Of a stretch of 64,000 bases of DNA, positions 31,086-41,334 are shown in pieces. Position 1 is the first letter of the stretch. Every line of letters starts with the position of its first letter. The DNA lies in assembly GCA_019915015.1 (NCBI GenBank), contig JAHBBC010000029.1:470787-534786 (forward strand), written 5' to 3'. Both the position numbers and the translations under genes were made by a program. The DNA comes from Auriscalpium vulgare. Lineage: Eukaryota > Basidiomycota > Agaricomycetes > Russulales > Auriscalpiaceae. Below the pieces are notes generated by a model. That model saw nothing but the letters and a program-made list of their open reading frames with translations. It was not told where the DNA came from and ran no database searches.

Positions 31086-33086
31086 ATGGAACTCCAGAGC
31101 AACGCCTCGCGCGTCCATGCGTCCTCCTCACGGCCCCGTATCAGCATCGATGTCCCGGTCGCCCTCACGGTGTCGAACTCCCGGCAAGCTGACCTCACCG
31201 TCGGTTTCTTGATCGTCGGCGGCGGTACGTCTTGTGCCTGCCTGCGTAATGGAACCCACATATTGACTTCACCTGATCGCACAGGGATCGCCGGGTTAGC
31301 GACAGCATATGCCCTGGCTGCTGCGGGACACCGGGTCCATGTGCTTGAGCGGTCTTCAGGCCTACATCAGCCTGCTGGCGGGATTCGCATCCCTCCAAAT
31401 TGTACCAGAGTTTTGGCCCAATGGGGCCTTTTGGAAAAGCTCGCGCGAAGAGGCTCTCCGTGTCCAGTGTCCAAGCTTCTCGACCGTGAGATTTCATGAG
31501 CTTGTGCGTCTTCAGTCTCAGTTCATCCCAATATATCAAACAGTGCATACCGGCGAGTCGCTCGGAGTAACCGACTGGCACAGGGATCTGGTGAAAGAAA
31601 TGGGCGAGGCCTACTACATGGTACACGTAGGTGGTCCCTTTCTATTGAGCAGCGCACATCTTATGTGCATTTGGATCTAGCACCAGGATCTTCACGAAAT
31701 TCTTTTTGACCTTGCAGTATCAGCGGGTGTCCGTGTGTCATTTTCGACGACTGTGGAAGCCGTCACACCTCCCCGCGATGCCGTTCAGTCCTCTGTGGAT
31801 GCAACGAGTTTATCCACTATCATTCAAAGCACGTCGCGTCCATCGGTAACCTTAGCTTCCGGAGAGACTCTACACGCAGATGTCGTCATTGGCGCCGATG
31901 GTCCCTATAGCATGGTCCGGCGAGTTGTTGCCGAGAGAATGGAAGAGCGACGAAGCGGCCTATGTGTCTACTCGGGAACGCTGTCCACCGGCGAGATGAG
32001 GGCAGATCCTCGACTGCAAAGCCTCCTTGAGGAGGGATGGCCCATGTTCTTCGGCAACCAACGCTCCATCATAGGTATGTCTTGAAACCAGTCTGCGCTG
32101 TTAGGGACCTGATTTTGCGATTCGTCGGCCCAATCAGGCTATCCAATAGTACGTGCTCCACCAATTGTGCCCGAACAATAGAAGCTGATACTGTACCCCC
32201 GCCTTCGTCAGCGCAACGACCAAGAATTCGCTATCCATATATGGTGGGACGAAGATGACCCGAACACGTTAGATACATGGACACCCACCGTGCATGTTTC
32301 CTCGCTTCCAGGGTATAGCAGCGCAGATATTGACCCCAGGTAGGACCGATCTTCCAGCTTTCAAAGCCAGGGATAAAATTCGACTGACCCTCGGCGTGGC
32401 TGCAGGGCACGAATAATGCTCGATAAAGTTGGGCTACTCTCGCGAATGAGTTTCGTAGATCGCGATCGTCTTGAGAGCTGGATTGATCGCTCAGAGCGCG
32501 TAGCGCTTATTGGTGAAGCTGCGCACCCGATTATGGTGCGTCACGGTGGAGGTTGCTCGCGCTGCCCTCGTAAACTGACCGCCGGACTACCCCGTTTGTT
32601 ACAATTTATCTCTCCAATCTTGGCGGTACCTTACTGCAAATTCTCACACCACATCGCAATCACCCGCAATCAATGTCCGAACACTCTTTGCGCCGGCACC
32701 CTGATTTCATCTCGCAGCCATGCAATCACCACTCCGCTGCTATCTCCGTCGAAGACGCGGCTGTCTTTGGCACGCTCTTCTCCCATCTTCACAGCCATGC
32801 GCAAATCTCGACATTGCTCTACGGGTTTCAAGATCTACGTCAACCTCGGGCGGCAGCGCTCAACCTCATCGAGCTGCACAACGCCAGCGTCGCGCTGTCG
32901 GGGAAACGTCCGCTGCACCACACCATGGTACGCTTGGAGGCGGGCCCTTCTGACGGTGAGATGCAGAAAGACCAGTGGGCGGAGGTCGCTGAAGTGTGGG
33001 GATACGATGCAATTGATGCTGCAGAGGAGTGGTGGATGCAGTGGGGGGTGCTACGAGAAAGAGCAGAAGCGACCTCAGCTCAGTAG
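31086..33086 (+). CDS. FAD-dependent monooxygenase (salicylate hydroxylase-like)
   Basis: Flavoprotein aromatic hydroxylase type, ATG 31086 to TAG 33084-33086. The FAD fingerprint is GG/GIAGLATAYALAAAGHRVHV, split by an intron after the first glycines. Next come GGIRIPPNCTRVLAQWGLL, TGESLGVTDWHRDLVKEMGE, the DG motif ADVVIGADGPYSMVRR, and the third FAD motif as VALIGEAAHPI, where many relatives have GDAAHP. An intron with donor GTGAGA at 31486 joins KLLD to HTGESLG; ignoring it gives a premature TGA. Downstream exons are ISVEDAAVFGTLFSHLHSH and the C-terminal helix AAEEWWMQWGVLRERAEA. No signal peptide is seen. The substrate is unknown; the class hydroxylates phenolic or other aromatic acids. 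Confidence 0.82.
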
Positions 33087-34081
33087 AAGGGAGAGTGAGC
33101 CGCCCGGCGCGGTTTCTTCTCTGAATTTCTTGACATCCTGCATGGCAGGCTATGGCAGCCCAAGAGCCAGCCGTTTCGAAATCATACTAGAAGATCGTAC
33201 CAAGTCTAGTTCACATCTAATCTAGTCGACTCTAAGGAGTCACTCCCAGTGAAAACCCTGTCTACCAGGCCTGTGTGCCCAGGCCCCATAATTGTATGTG
33301 CACACACAAAATTCCAGCTGGACTATAAAGCTCGCACTTCAGGAGACCTCAGGTTAAGTACTGTCGCCCCGAGTTCGAGATAAGGATGTCACGTGAAGTT
33401 AGAACGCGACGCGCCGACTCCGAGGAGTCAGTGCATACCGGGTGACCGCCATCCATTTCTCGTTAGTCGCAAGCACGCAGATGCCTACCGCCATCACCTC
33501 CTTAGCTCGGAAGACGTCCGATGGCAGGCCACGTCTTTTCCATCACCGATGCAGGCGATGGCAAGAGCGGCCTCTTCAGCATGTACGTCACGGCGGCTCG
33601 AGCTCTCGGAGGCAACGACAAGCCGCCCTGCTGACGCAAGGCGTTTCCTGAAGGATGCAATGCTCATTCATGAGCACTGGCGGGGCTCTTCCACTTCCGA
33701 GTCCCCCGCCTTTAATGCCGTCATCAGCACCGCCGTCGACGCACATTTTTTGCTTTCCGGTAGGTTCACCAAGCGCGCTTGACCGACCAGTCCAGCTGAC
33801 CAGCCCATCACCGTGATGCCCAGCCAGCGCTAGGGCGTCGTCCGACGGAACAAACGAGATCCCATTGAACTGAACTTGCCAGTTATCCCAGTCGGCCCTC
33901 CACTATTACCGAGCATCTGCCGTCCACTCGTGGGCTTGATCATCATTACCTGGCTCTGGCTCGTAAGTCGTCTCTCGCCCTCCGTTAGATAATTGGTGTC
34001 TGAGTGCATCTTTTGTAGGCAGCACCAACATCGAGGGCCGCTGAAGTTGACTCAGCGAGCCATCCCTGCTCCCCTCCCGCC
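33087..34081. other. Intergenic region
   Basis: About 1 kb. An open plus-strand stretch at about 33440-33780 includes the readable piece SITDAGDGKSGLFSMYVTA in one frame and other open frames over it, but no start, splice chain or family could be assigned. A fragment of a degraded gene is possible. Confidence 0.3.
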
Positions 34082-35459
34082 ATGTCTACATCCAACTCCG
34101 ATGGCTCCCGGCTTCCAGTAAAGCTTTATCGCCCCATCCTCGAGCACCTCCGCAATCTGTACTACCCAATTCACAAGTTGAGCTACGTCTCGCGTACGTG
34201 GCGCCACGAGGTTGAAGTCGTGCAGTACCTTTGGGTCAATGTGCCCGACACGAACATCCTTTTTTTCTGCCAAACGATCAAGGAACGGCCGGACCTCGCC
34301 CTACGCGTGCGCAGGTTCTCGTTCACGTCCGCCGCGCACCGACCGCGCCAGCCGGGCGATGCGGAGTTCCTCCAGAGCACGCTGCACGCGCTCGTCAACC
34401 TCCGGAACCTCTCCATCCTTGAGTCCCTCTCGTCACGGTTGATGGTCGTGGAGTGGGTGGTGACGCACATGGATCATTGGGTGCTCGACGGGTGCACATT
34501 CAAGCTCTCACGCTACGCCACACATCTCGCCTGGTTGCCAGAGCTCGCCAACTTCCTGGCATCGCAGCCATCCTTGCGCGAGTTCCAGTTCGTCGGCGGC
34601 ACGACCGCGGACAGCGAGCGCGTCGACGTGCCCGACCACGCGCTGCCCCGCTGCAACGTGCTCCGAGTATCGGCGCATATGCTTCCTGATTTCAAGGCGA
34701 GACGCAATATCACGCATCTTCGCGTTGATATGTTTCACAACAACGCGGAGGAGGAGAAGCGCATGGCGAAAAGCATCAAGCGATATGGCCACGTGCTGAA
34801 GGTGCTCGCCCTGGTACGCAGGGTGGGCCCGGAAGAGTACCTTAGCACCCCATCCATCCTCAAGCACTTCATTGAGCAAACACCCCATCTTGTGTGCCTC
34901 GCTTTGTACGACACCCTCGATTTCGTGCGTTTATCTCAGTCATCAAGTCAGCCTGAAAATTCTAACTTTCTCCCAGTCGCCAGTGGAAAACAAGAAAATT
35001 CTCAAGCTTATGTCTCAGAACCTTCGCAATTTGCAAGTGCTGATCTGGGCACCGCTGCATGACGGACACCACATGGACGACGACATCGATAGCTCCGAGG
35101 ATGAGTCCGGCTTCTCCGCCGACTCCGACTCTGACGAAGACTCGAAGAGCAAAGTCAATCGGTACGCCCTCGTGGTCATGGCAGCGATGCCCTCCCTCAA
35201 ATACTTCATCTCCATGCGCGACCGCGGCATGGAGGGCTGGCTACGTGACGCGCAGGGCCACATCATACGTCACATACCCCCCATGCCGACAATCGAGAAC
35301 TGCTACGCTTCAGTGAACCCGCAAGAGCCACTCGAATACTTCCTGCGTCCAGGCTTCCCTTGGACAACCGAAAGCCTGGACATGACCGAGCGGTATTACC
35401 TCCCGTATGACATGCCACCTTGTCGTACAACGGTCGATGAACGCTACAACAGTCGATGA
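34082..35459 (+). CDS. F-box-like protein
   Basis: ATG 34082 to TGA 35457-35459, with one intron after ALYDTLDF (GTGCGT...CCCAG) that joins to SPVENKKILKLMSQNLRNLQ. The product is about 440 aa. The N-terminus RLPVKLYRPILEHLRN and KLSYVSRTWRHEVEVVQYLW fits a degenerate F-box. The rest has the irregular hydrophobic pattern of the leucine-rich arrays that follow F-boxes in basidiomycete expansions (LHALVNLRNLSILESLSSRL, PRCNVLRVSAHMLPDF, NLRNLQVLIWAPL). An acidic segment (DDDIDSSEDESGFSADSDSD) lies at about residue 320. A role in substrate choice by an SCF ubiquitin ligase is inferred. Confidence 0.7.
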
Positions 35460-35744
35460 ACGCACATTGAATCATCTGTGCACCAAGGGAATCGTGAGGG
35501 GACTTTTAACGATCTATACAGGGTTGTGCCAGTCGCCCGAGATCGCCGGATGAGAGAGCAAGTCTCGACACCGAGCAGCGGCATCGACGACAGTGTCAGC
35601 GGAAGAGATTCGACTCGACTTCTTCTATCTCGTATACAGGTCTCGAACGCACATGGTACATTTCTAGGGCATACCAATCAGAGTCTGTGGATATCTTGGA
35701 CTCAGTCGCGGATGGGCATGGATGGCTACATAGCTCAGCTCGTT

Positions 35745-36590
35745 TCAGAGCTTGGCAGTCTGCCCTGAAGAGAGGTGGGCTTCGGCCCAGGCGATGAGCC
35801 TGAGCTCGTCTTGGAACTTTTCCTTAACGCCGTTGTTCTCGTTGTAGAGCTCATGATATCCTCCCTGAACACGATAGTAAGTATGTGAAATGAGTTCCGT
35901 GTAGCCGTGGAGCTGTGGCGCATACCTCGTACAACGATAGCTTCTTGTCAGCTGTCTGGGCCTTTTCGATGAAGGCCTGCGACGCCTTTGAGAGGAAGTG
36001 ACCTGAGGGACAAAGTCGATGTCCATCCAACTGTTTGGAAGACGCGTTACGACTGCACATACGTGTTCTTCAGTGCCGTGCATGATTAGGAGCTGAGATG
36101 AGGCGTTAGCAGACGGTCCTTAGCATATGGCATGGGGGTGACGCATACCGGCAGCGACTGATTCTAGGATTTCGCCCTGCAAGTGAGTAGCGTCAGCACT
36201 GTCCATATACATCCTGGCGGAGCATTACATACGCGTTTAAGCATGGCACTCACGGCACAGTGACGCCCCTTGACGAATCAAAGGGTCCACCTTGTTCCCC
36301 GCCACAACGACCGGGTCGTGCGTCAACCACTACATTGTCGTCAACATGGGTAAGTAACATCGACGTCATGAGGCGCCTCAAACGCACCTTGAAGTCATCA
36401 ACTTGGACGGCGGCTCGGAGGAGCGCGTCACGAAAGACAGAGCGATGCCTCCTCCCTGCGCCCAAGGTCAATGTAGCTCCGTGAGAACCAAGGCCGGTGC
36501 GCCATACCATGGAGTGGCCCATAAGAAAAATGGGCAAGGCGGCGTGGGTCGCCTGACTGGCACAGCGTCCACTCGACGTCCCCTAGGGCC
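35745..36590 (-). pseudogene. 5'-truncated monoacylglycerol lipase (alpha/beta hydrolase) remnant
   Basis: Readable parts on the minus strand are: a piece like LGDVEWTLCQ; then in a shifted frame LPIFLMGHSM/GGGIALSFVTR (nucleophile Ser in GHSMGG, split by an intron); WLTHDPVVVAGNKVDPLIRQ; GEILESVAA; LLIMHGTEEH (catalytic Asp region replaced by Glu-Glu); and SQAFIEKAQTADKKLSLYE/GGYHELYNENNGVKEKF (catalytic His), ending at TGA 35745-35747. About the first 100 residues of the family, including the oxyanion region, are missing, since only some 125 bp separate it from the start of the next gene. There is a frameshift between CQ and LPIF. Family: Yju3-type monoglyceride lipases. Confidence 0.6.
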
Positions 36591-36716
36591 CTAAGTAAGT
36601 AGCTGCGTCAAGCCCTGAGTGACGGGCAAAGTCGATTGCGGTCCGGGAGAGCCGGCAGACACGGCCGTGCGGCTCCGGCGGCCAAGGCTCACACCAGGAC
36701 CTACACCACCACCACC

Positions 36717-38071
36717 ATGAAGGTGCTCGTCACAGGCGCCTCTGGTGTTCTCGGAACAGCCGTATATGATGCATTTCTGCGATCAGCCAACGCAGCTGTC
36801 GCTGGCCTCGCATACTCGCGCGCCGGGGGCGAGCGAAACCTGCAGAAGGCGGATCTCCTTGATGCCAATGAGCTGCGGAAAGCGGTAATGTCCTGGGGCG
36901 GGAAAACGGGAGACTGTGAGTCTTTGTCATCGATCGTGCAGTCGATCTTTTGGGAAGGGATGAATGATTCAATGGATATCTTGTTGACGCAAGTGATCTG
37001 TTCCAGGGCTTATACACTGCGCTGCTGAACGGAAGCCGGACGTTGCTGAGAAGGTGGGCTCTTTTATCAGTCAGTAGCAACAGATTTTTCAAAATTTTAC
37101 GTTGCAGGATCCAGAAGGCACTCGTAAAGTAAGCCTCTGTCGTGCCCCGGCTGCACGTCTCTAGCTCACCTGGCTATGCCAGCTGAACGTCACCGTCCCT
37201 GAAAACCTCGCCCAACTCTCCAAGGAGCTAGGCTTCACACTCGTGTACATCTCGACAGGTTTGCCCCACTCGCTCTTGATGCGTTATCTTGCGTTGAAAA
37301 CCATGTGCTGCAGACTATGTGTTTGACGGCACCTCTCCTCCCTACGTGCCCTCCGCACGGACCAACCCTCTCAACTTCTACGGCATCACGAAGCGAGATG
37401 GTGAGTTCGCGGTATTGGGTGTCGAAGGTGCACGCGTAGTAGTCCTGAGGGTACCTGTCTTGTGAGTTCACTTATTTTCTACATTCTCCTTAGTACCTAC
37501 TCGAATAAACTGCGGGCAGGTACGGTCCGACACCATCCAACGCGGACAGCGCGATCAACATTTTGGTGGACGTCGTGAAAGATCAATCTGGTAAGAAATA
37601 CACGATGGACCATTTCCAGACGCGCTATCCTACGAATGTTCTGGACATCGCTGGTTTCCTCGTCCGACTCTCCGGTACGTTCAGCGGCCAGACTTGTCCC
37701 GAGCTGCTAGCTCAAATGTTCCTCGAAAAGCATTGCCCAAGAATGTCACCATCCCTCCTATCTTGCACTACTCTGCACCAGAGCCATACACGAAGTATGA
37801 GATCTGCTTGATCTTTGCACGTATCCTCAACGTGTCGCATGACCACATCAAACCCGAAACAAACCCGCCCGTTGGTCAGCCTTTTCATCTCACCCATATA
37901 ACATGCGGCATCGCTCACTCATCGGACATATTCATATGTTCAGGAGCCACACCACGACCGCACGATACTCAGCTCTACGTCCGCGAGACAGAGGATTTAG
38001 TCGGCCTCGGGGCTGAGAGCTTTGTAGGCTGGTGGGAGATATACCTCACTGGGAGCAGTTCTGATACGTGA
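36717..38071 (+). CDS. NAD(P)-dependent reductase, RmlD / MAT2B-like
   Basis: ATG 36717 (ACCACCATG) begins directly with the Rossmann motif KVLVTGASGVLGTAVYDAFL. Later exons are HCAAERKPDVAEK/DPEGTR, LAQLSKELGFTLVYISTDYV followed by FDGTSPPYVPSARTNPLNFY, GITKRDGEFAVLG (the YxxxK catalytic pair is Y-G-I-T-K), VVLRVPVLYGPTPSNADSAI and IPPILHYSAPEPYTKYEICL. The C-terminal block is PRPHDTQLYVRETEDLVG. The STDYVFDG block is characteristic of dTDP-4-dehydrorhamnose reductase-like proteins, which in eukaryotes include the regulatory beta subunit of methionine adenosyltransferase. Eight or so short exons give about 310 aa. It starts about 125 bp from the lipase remnant, divergently. Confidence 0.8.
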
Positions 38072-38205
38072 TTATAATGGATATTGAAACTGTGTCATGG
38101 CATTTTGTAGCCGCAGTGTATGATGTGCAATGAAAGAGACGGTCGGAAGGACTCGCGGTAATATACGCTAGGATCACAAAAACGACGCCGAAAGACCAAC
38201 CTCCT

Positions 38206-40215
38206 TTATAACGGCTGTTCGCCACTCAATACCTGACTTAAGATTCTCAAAGCTTCGTCACGGTCCAGAGAAACTACTCCATGCGCAGTCTGCACTGTGA
38301 GTGTAGCAGCGGAAGCTACAGCCACAGTTGCCTCGTTCTTGAGAGTAGTATGCACGACTAGGCGTGCTATGATCTCGCCCTGACATGGTGAGGGTCAGCT
38401 TACTACAGAGAAAGGAAGCGTTGAGGCAGCCCACCAGCTCCACAAGGCACGCCACCACGATGAGCCTGGACAACTATCAACAAACTGAGCTTTAAGGATC
38501 AGATGTCTACAGAACATACCATATGATGATCCACGTTATCCGTTCCATCGCGTTGTTGTTCAGCGTATCATGTATTGCGTCCAGCTAATCATATTATGAT
38601 CAGACGCCCTCCTGCAAGCAGCTACTCATAACACTCACCAGCTCGCTGGCACCTCCGATCCGCTCACTCAGCCCCGCGACCCGCTCCCCGATCTCGAAGT
38701 ACGCGCGCCCGGCCTCATACAACCCACGCAGGCTCGCCTCCTCCCAAAACACCTCGGGCACGTCAAGCACGTTTCCACCGAGCACCACGTCGCGGCGCAA
38801 GCGGAAGAGGCGGCCAGTGAGGCGCATCGCATCTTTGCGCGAGAGAGCGAGCGCACCAGTGCGTGCGAGGGTGCGGGGCAGTGCGAGGGTGCGTGGGGAA
38901 GCGAGGAGTGAGTGCGCGAGAGATTCGTAGTGCGCGAGGAGGGTTGACTGGGCGAGAGCGTGCGAAAGCGATAGAGTGAGAAGGTGGGAAGGGGATTTGA
39001 AGGCTAGCCAAATGAAAGTTAGTGAAGTCAGACCCAAGAGAGGCTTTGCTCACTAAAGAAATCGTTGTATATTCGCGGGTAGGCAATAGTAGGATCATAC
39101 TACGAGACGATTAGCTCCATGAAGATCACTTGCATGACGGAGCTTACCGCATAGTGACATTCTTCTATCTCCCAGTCCTCTTCCTTCCGGCCGCGTCGCA
39201 CAGCACCCGCGCCCTCGATATCGTCGAGGATGCTCCGCTCCTGTTCCTCATTGAAACCAAAGAACACCACCACCCCGTACGCAAAGAAGACTATCTCCGC
39301 GGAGTCATCTGTGTTCATCACTGGGCGTGGTGCTCGGGGAGGTGACAGAAGATTTGAGCGTTTGCGCGGACGCGCTTCTGCCTCCGTGTCCTCGGCTTCC
39401 GTTGGGTCCTGCTCAGACGGTGTGGCTACAGCGCCGGCACTGTCGTCCCGGTCTTCCACCGACGCCTCCGTAGCCCGCTCGGCCTCGTCTTCTGTTTCTT
39501 CAGCATGTAGCCGTCGCAGCCGAGCGTCTTCGGGCGAACCGGCAGGACCGCTGATATATCCATCCCGCTCGGAGTACGCGTTTCCGCGGGGCGAAGTCGA
39601 CGTAAAGTACGTGCCCTGGTAGCCGTTCTCCTCCGCCTCGTCCATGCGCGACAAGTGCTTCTGCTGTGCGGGCGCAGGTGCGGAGCGGATGTTCACATTG
39701 GCCGAGTATCCAGGCAGGAGCGGGAGGTGGTACATGGCATACAGAGCCTCGCCAAACGCGCGGGGCACGACGTTGTGCTCACGTTTCACGAAACTCACCA
39801 GCTGCTTCATGCCGAACGCCTCCGCGACGCAGTACGCGGTGACACGGCGACTCCCTGCGCGCCGTCGCTCTTCCTTGCTCATGCGCTCCGCAGGCGACTT
39901 GCGCTCGCGCTGGCCCATGCGTGCGTCTGTCTCGTAGCCGTGCATGTTCTCGTCGTCCTCGGGGAGAGGTCGCGTCTGTGGGTCGGAGGGAAGCATGACG
40001 AGCTTCTGGTGGTTCTTGGACGAGCGTTGGATGACAGGAATATGCGGGCTACTGCCATTCGTGCCGGCGGGGTTTGGTGAAAGTGAAGCGGTTCCAGCTG
40101 ATCGCGACAGTGATAGTGGAAGTGACATGGAAGCGCGGCGTGTGGGGGGTAGGCGAGGGCGATCGGAAGGCATACGGGTAGTGCGCGTGCGTGAGGATGG
40201 TGCTGGCCGCGACAT
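38206..40215 (-). CDS. RMD1-like (DUF155) protein
   Basis: ATG 40215 to TAA 38206-38208. A long Ser/Arg-rich N-terminus (SRPAPSSRTRTTRMPSDRPR) precedes the DUF155 domain: TAYCVAEAFGMKQLVSFVKR, EIVFFAYGVVVFFGFNEEQE and EEDWEIEECHY. Then come FKSPSHLLTLSLSHALAQST, RLFRLRRDVVLGGNVLDVPE and ASLRGLYEAGRAYFEIGERV. The C-terminus is ITWIII/WLIVVACLVELGEI with a membrane segment, ending RILSQVLSGEQPL. An acidic, Ser-rich insertion of about 120 residues sits between MYHLPLLPGY and the EIVFFAYGV block. Yeast Rmd1/Sif2/Sif3 and human RMND1 are family members. A mitochondrial or vacuolar role cannot be chosen from sequence; no obvious presequence. Confidence 0.82.
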
Positions 40216-40366
40216 CTTGAAAGGGAGCCCAGGTAGGACCTGTATGGACGGGGCGGGGTATCTATGGCAATTTTATCATGTAAAAAGACGCAGAATCACT
40301 CACCGTGTCGGATGGGATCTCTGGGATGCTTCGGCGCAGGACACTGATGTCGGCGAGATACTCAAT

Positions 40367-41162
40367 ATGGTTGAGATTAGAAAGTATTGGTCAAAGTTTG
40401 AGCGATGGCGCGCCGCAGAGAGCAAGACAAGAGCAGCGAAAGAGGCTGATCAAGTCACGGCGCAAGTTCAGGCAGTGACGTCGAGCGGGAAGCGGCCCAG
40501 AAATCCCGCGCCGGTGCTCTGGTCCCTCTTTGGTTACGAGAAGAACTCTACAGTACAGTATACAGTATGTCTAATATTACTCTACTATGCTAGTAGTGGA
40601 ACAGATATCACGCCTTTGCCGCGAGCAGCTTATCCGAATAAAACTGGTCACCCATCTCCTTCACCGACTTGAAAGCAAGTTAGAAAGCGTCCCGCCCGTT
40701 GATGAGTAAGTCAGAGAGCAACAGTATTACAATCAACAATTGAAACAAGGCTCGGCTGCAACTCGACAGGGCTTTACCCCGGGCCAGGAGGCCAGGGATG
40801 ATCAAGACAGATGTGAGAGGCGTCCGAGTCGGAGGCATGCGGCCGCGCGATTGGCAGAGGTCCAGCATGCAGCGTCCGAAGCAACAATGTGCAGTCAAAT
40901 CAATAACCAGTGACGTCGGGCGTTCTGGAAACAAGGTTTCGAAACGGTCTTTAGGACAGAGAAAGTCAAGAAAAGTGTCGACGAAACAGAACCCAAACTC
41001 CGAGGTGGCATGCCTGCCGAACAATCTTATCTACTAGCACCTACTGGGGATGTGCTTTTAGATCGACTTATGATATGCGAATGCTGCTCTGAAACGAGCA
41101 GAAGATCTTCCACTAAATACTGCGACATTTGTCAGGTTAGTTTGACGGCCGACCGGCTGTAA
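40367..41162 (+). CDS. Unrecognised protein with C-terminal cysteine cluster
   Basis: Best chain: ATG 40367 (VEIRKYWSKFERWRAAESKT ... PAPVLWSLF), intron, VEQISRLCREQLIRIKLVTH and LLHRLESKLESVPPVDE, donor GTAAGT near 40709, then DDQDRCERRPSRRHAAARLA. A donor GTGCAG near 40890 and acceptor CTTTAG join this to TEKVKKSVDETEPKLRGGMP, LLAPTGDVLLDRLMI and CECCSETSRRSSTKYCDICQ, stop near 41162. Phases fit, except that the first donor is weak (GTTACG). The charged, helical character and the C-x-C-C ... C-x-x-C cluster suggest a small metal-binding module. No family is recognised. It is divergent from the RMD1-like gene (151 bp) and ends 172 bp before the aldehyde dehydrogenase. Confidence 0.55.
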
Positions 41163-41334
41163 CAACACGTGAAAAGAGCACTCGACCTGTGTCTCACGGC
41201 GGCAGAGTCGTACGCAACGCGCCGGCTTAGAATTACGCAGTCACTTACATTAAGAACTCCCAGTGTCCACGCACACACTAGTACTTCTTCCCTCGACCAC
41301 CACCACCTCGACAACACGCAACGCAGACGCAACG

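Noticed and set aside
31486..31550. Premature stop in the FAD monooxygenase suggesting a pseudogene
   Set aside because: A standard intron (GTGAGA...AACAG) removes the stop and joins KLLD to HTGESLG in frame.
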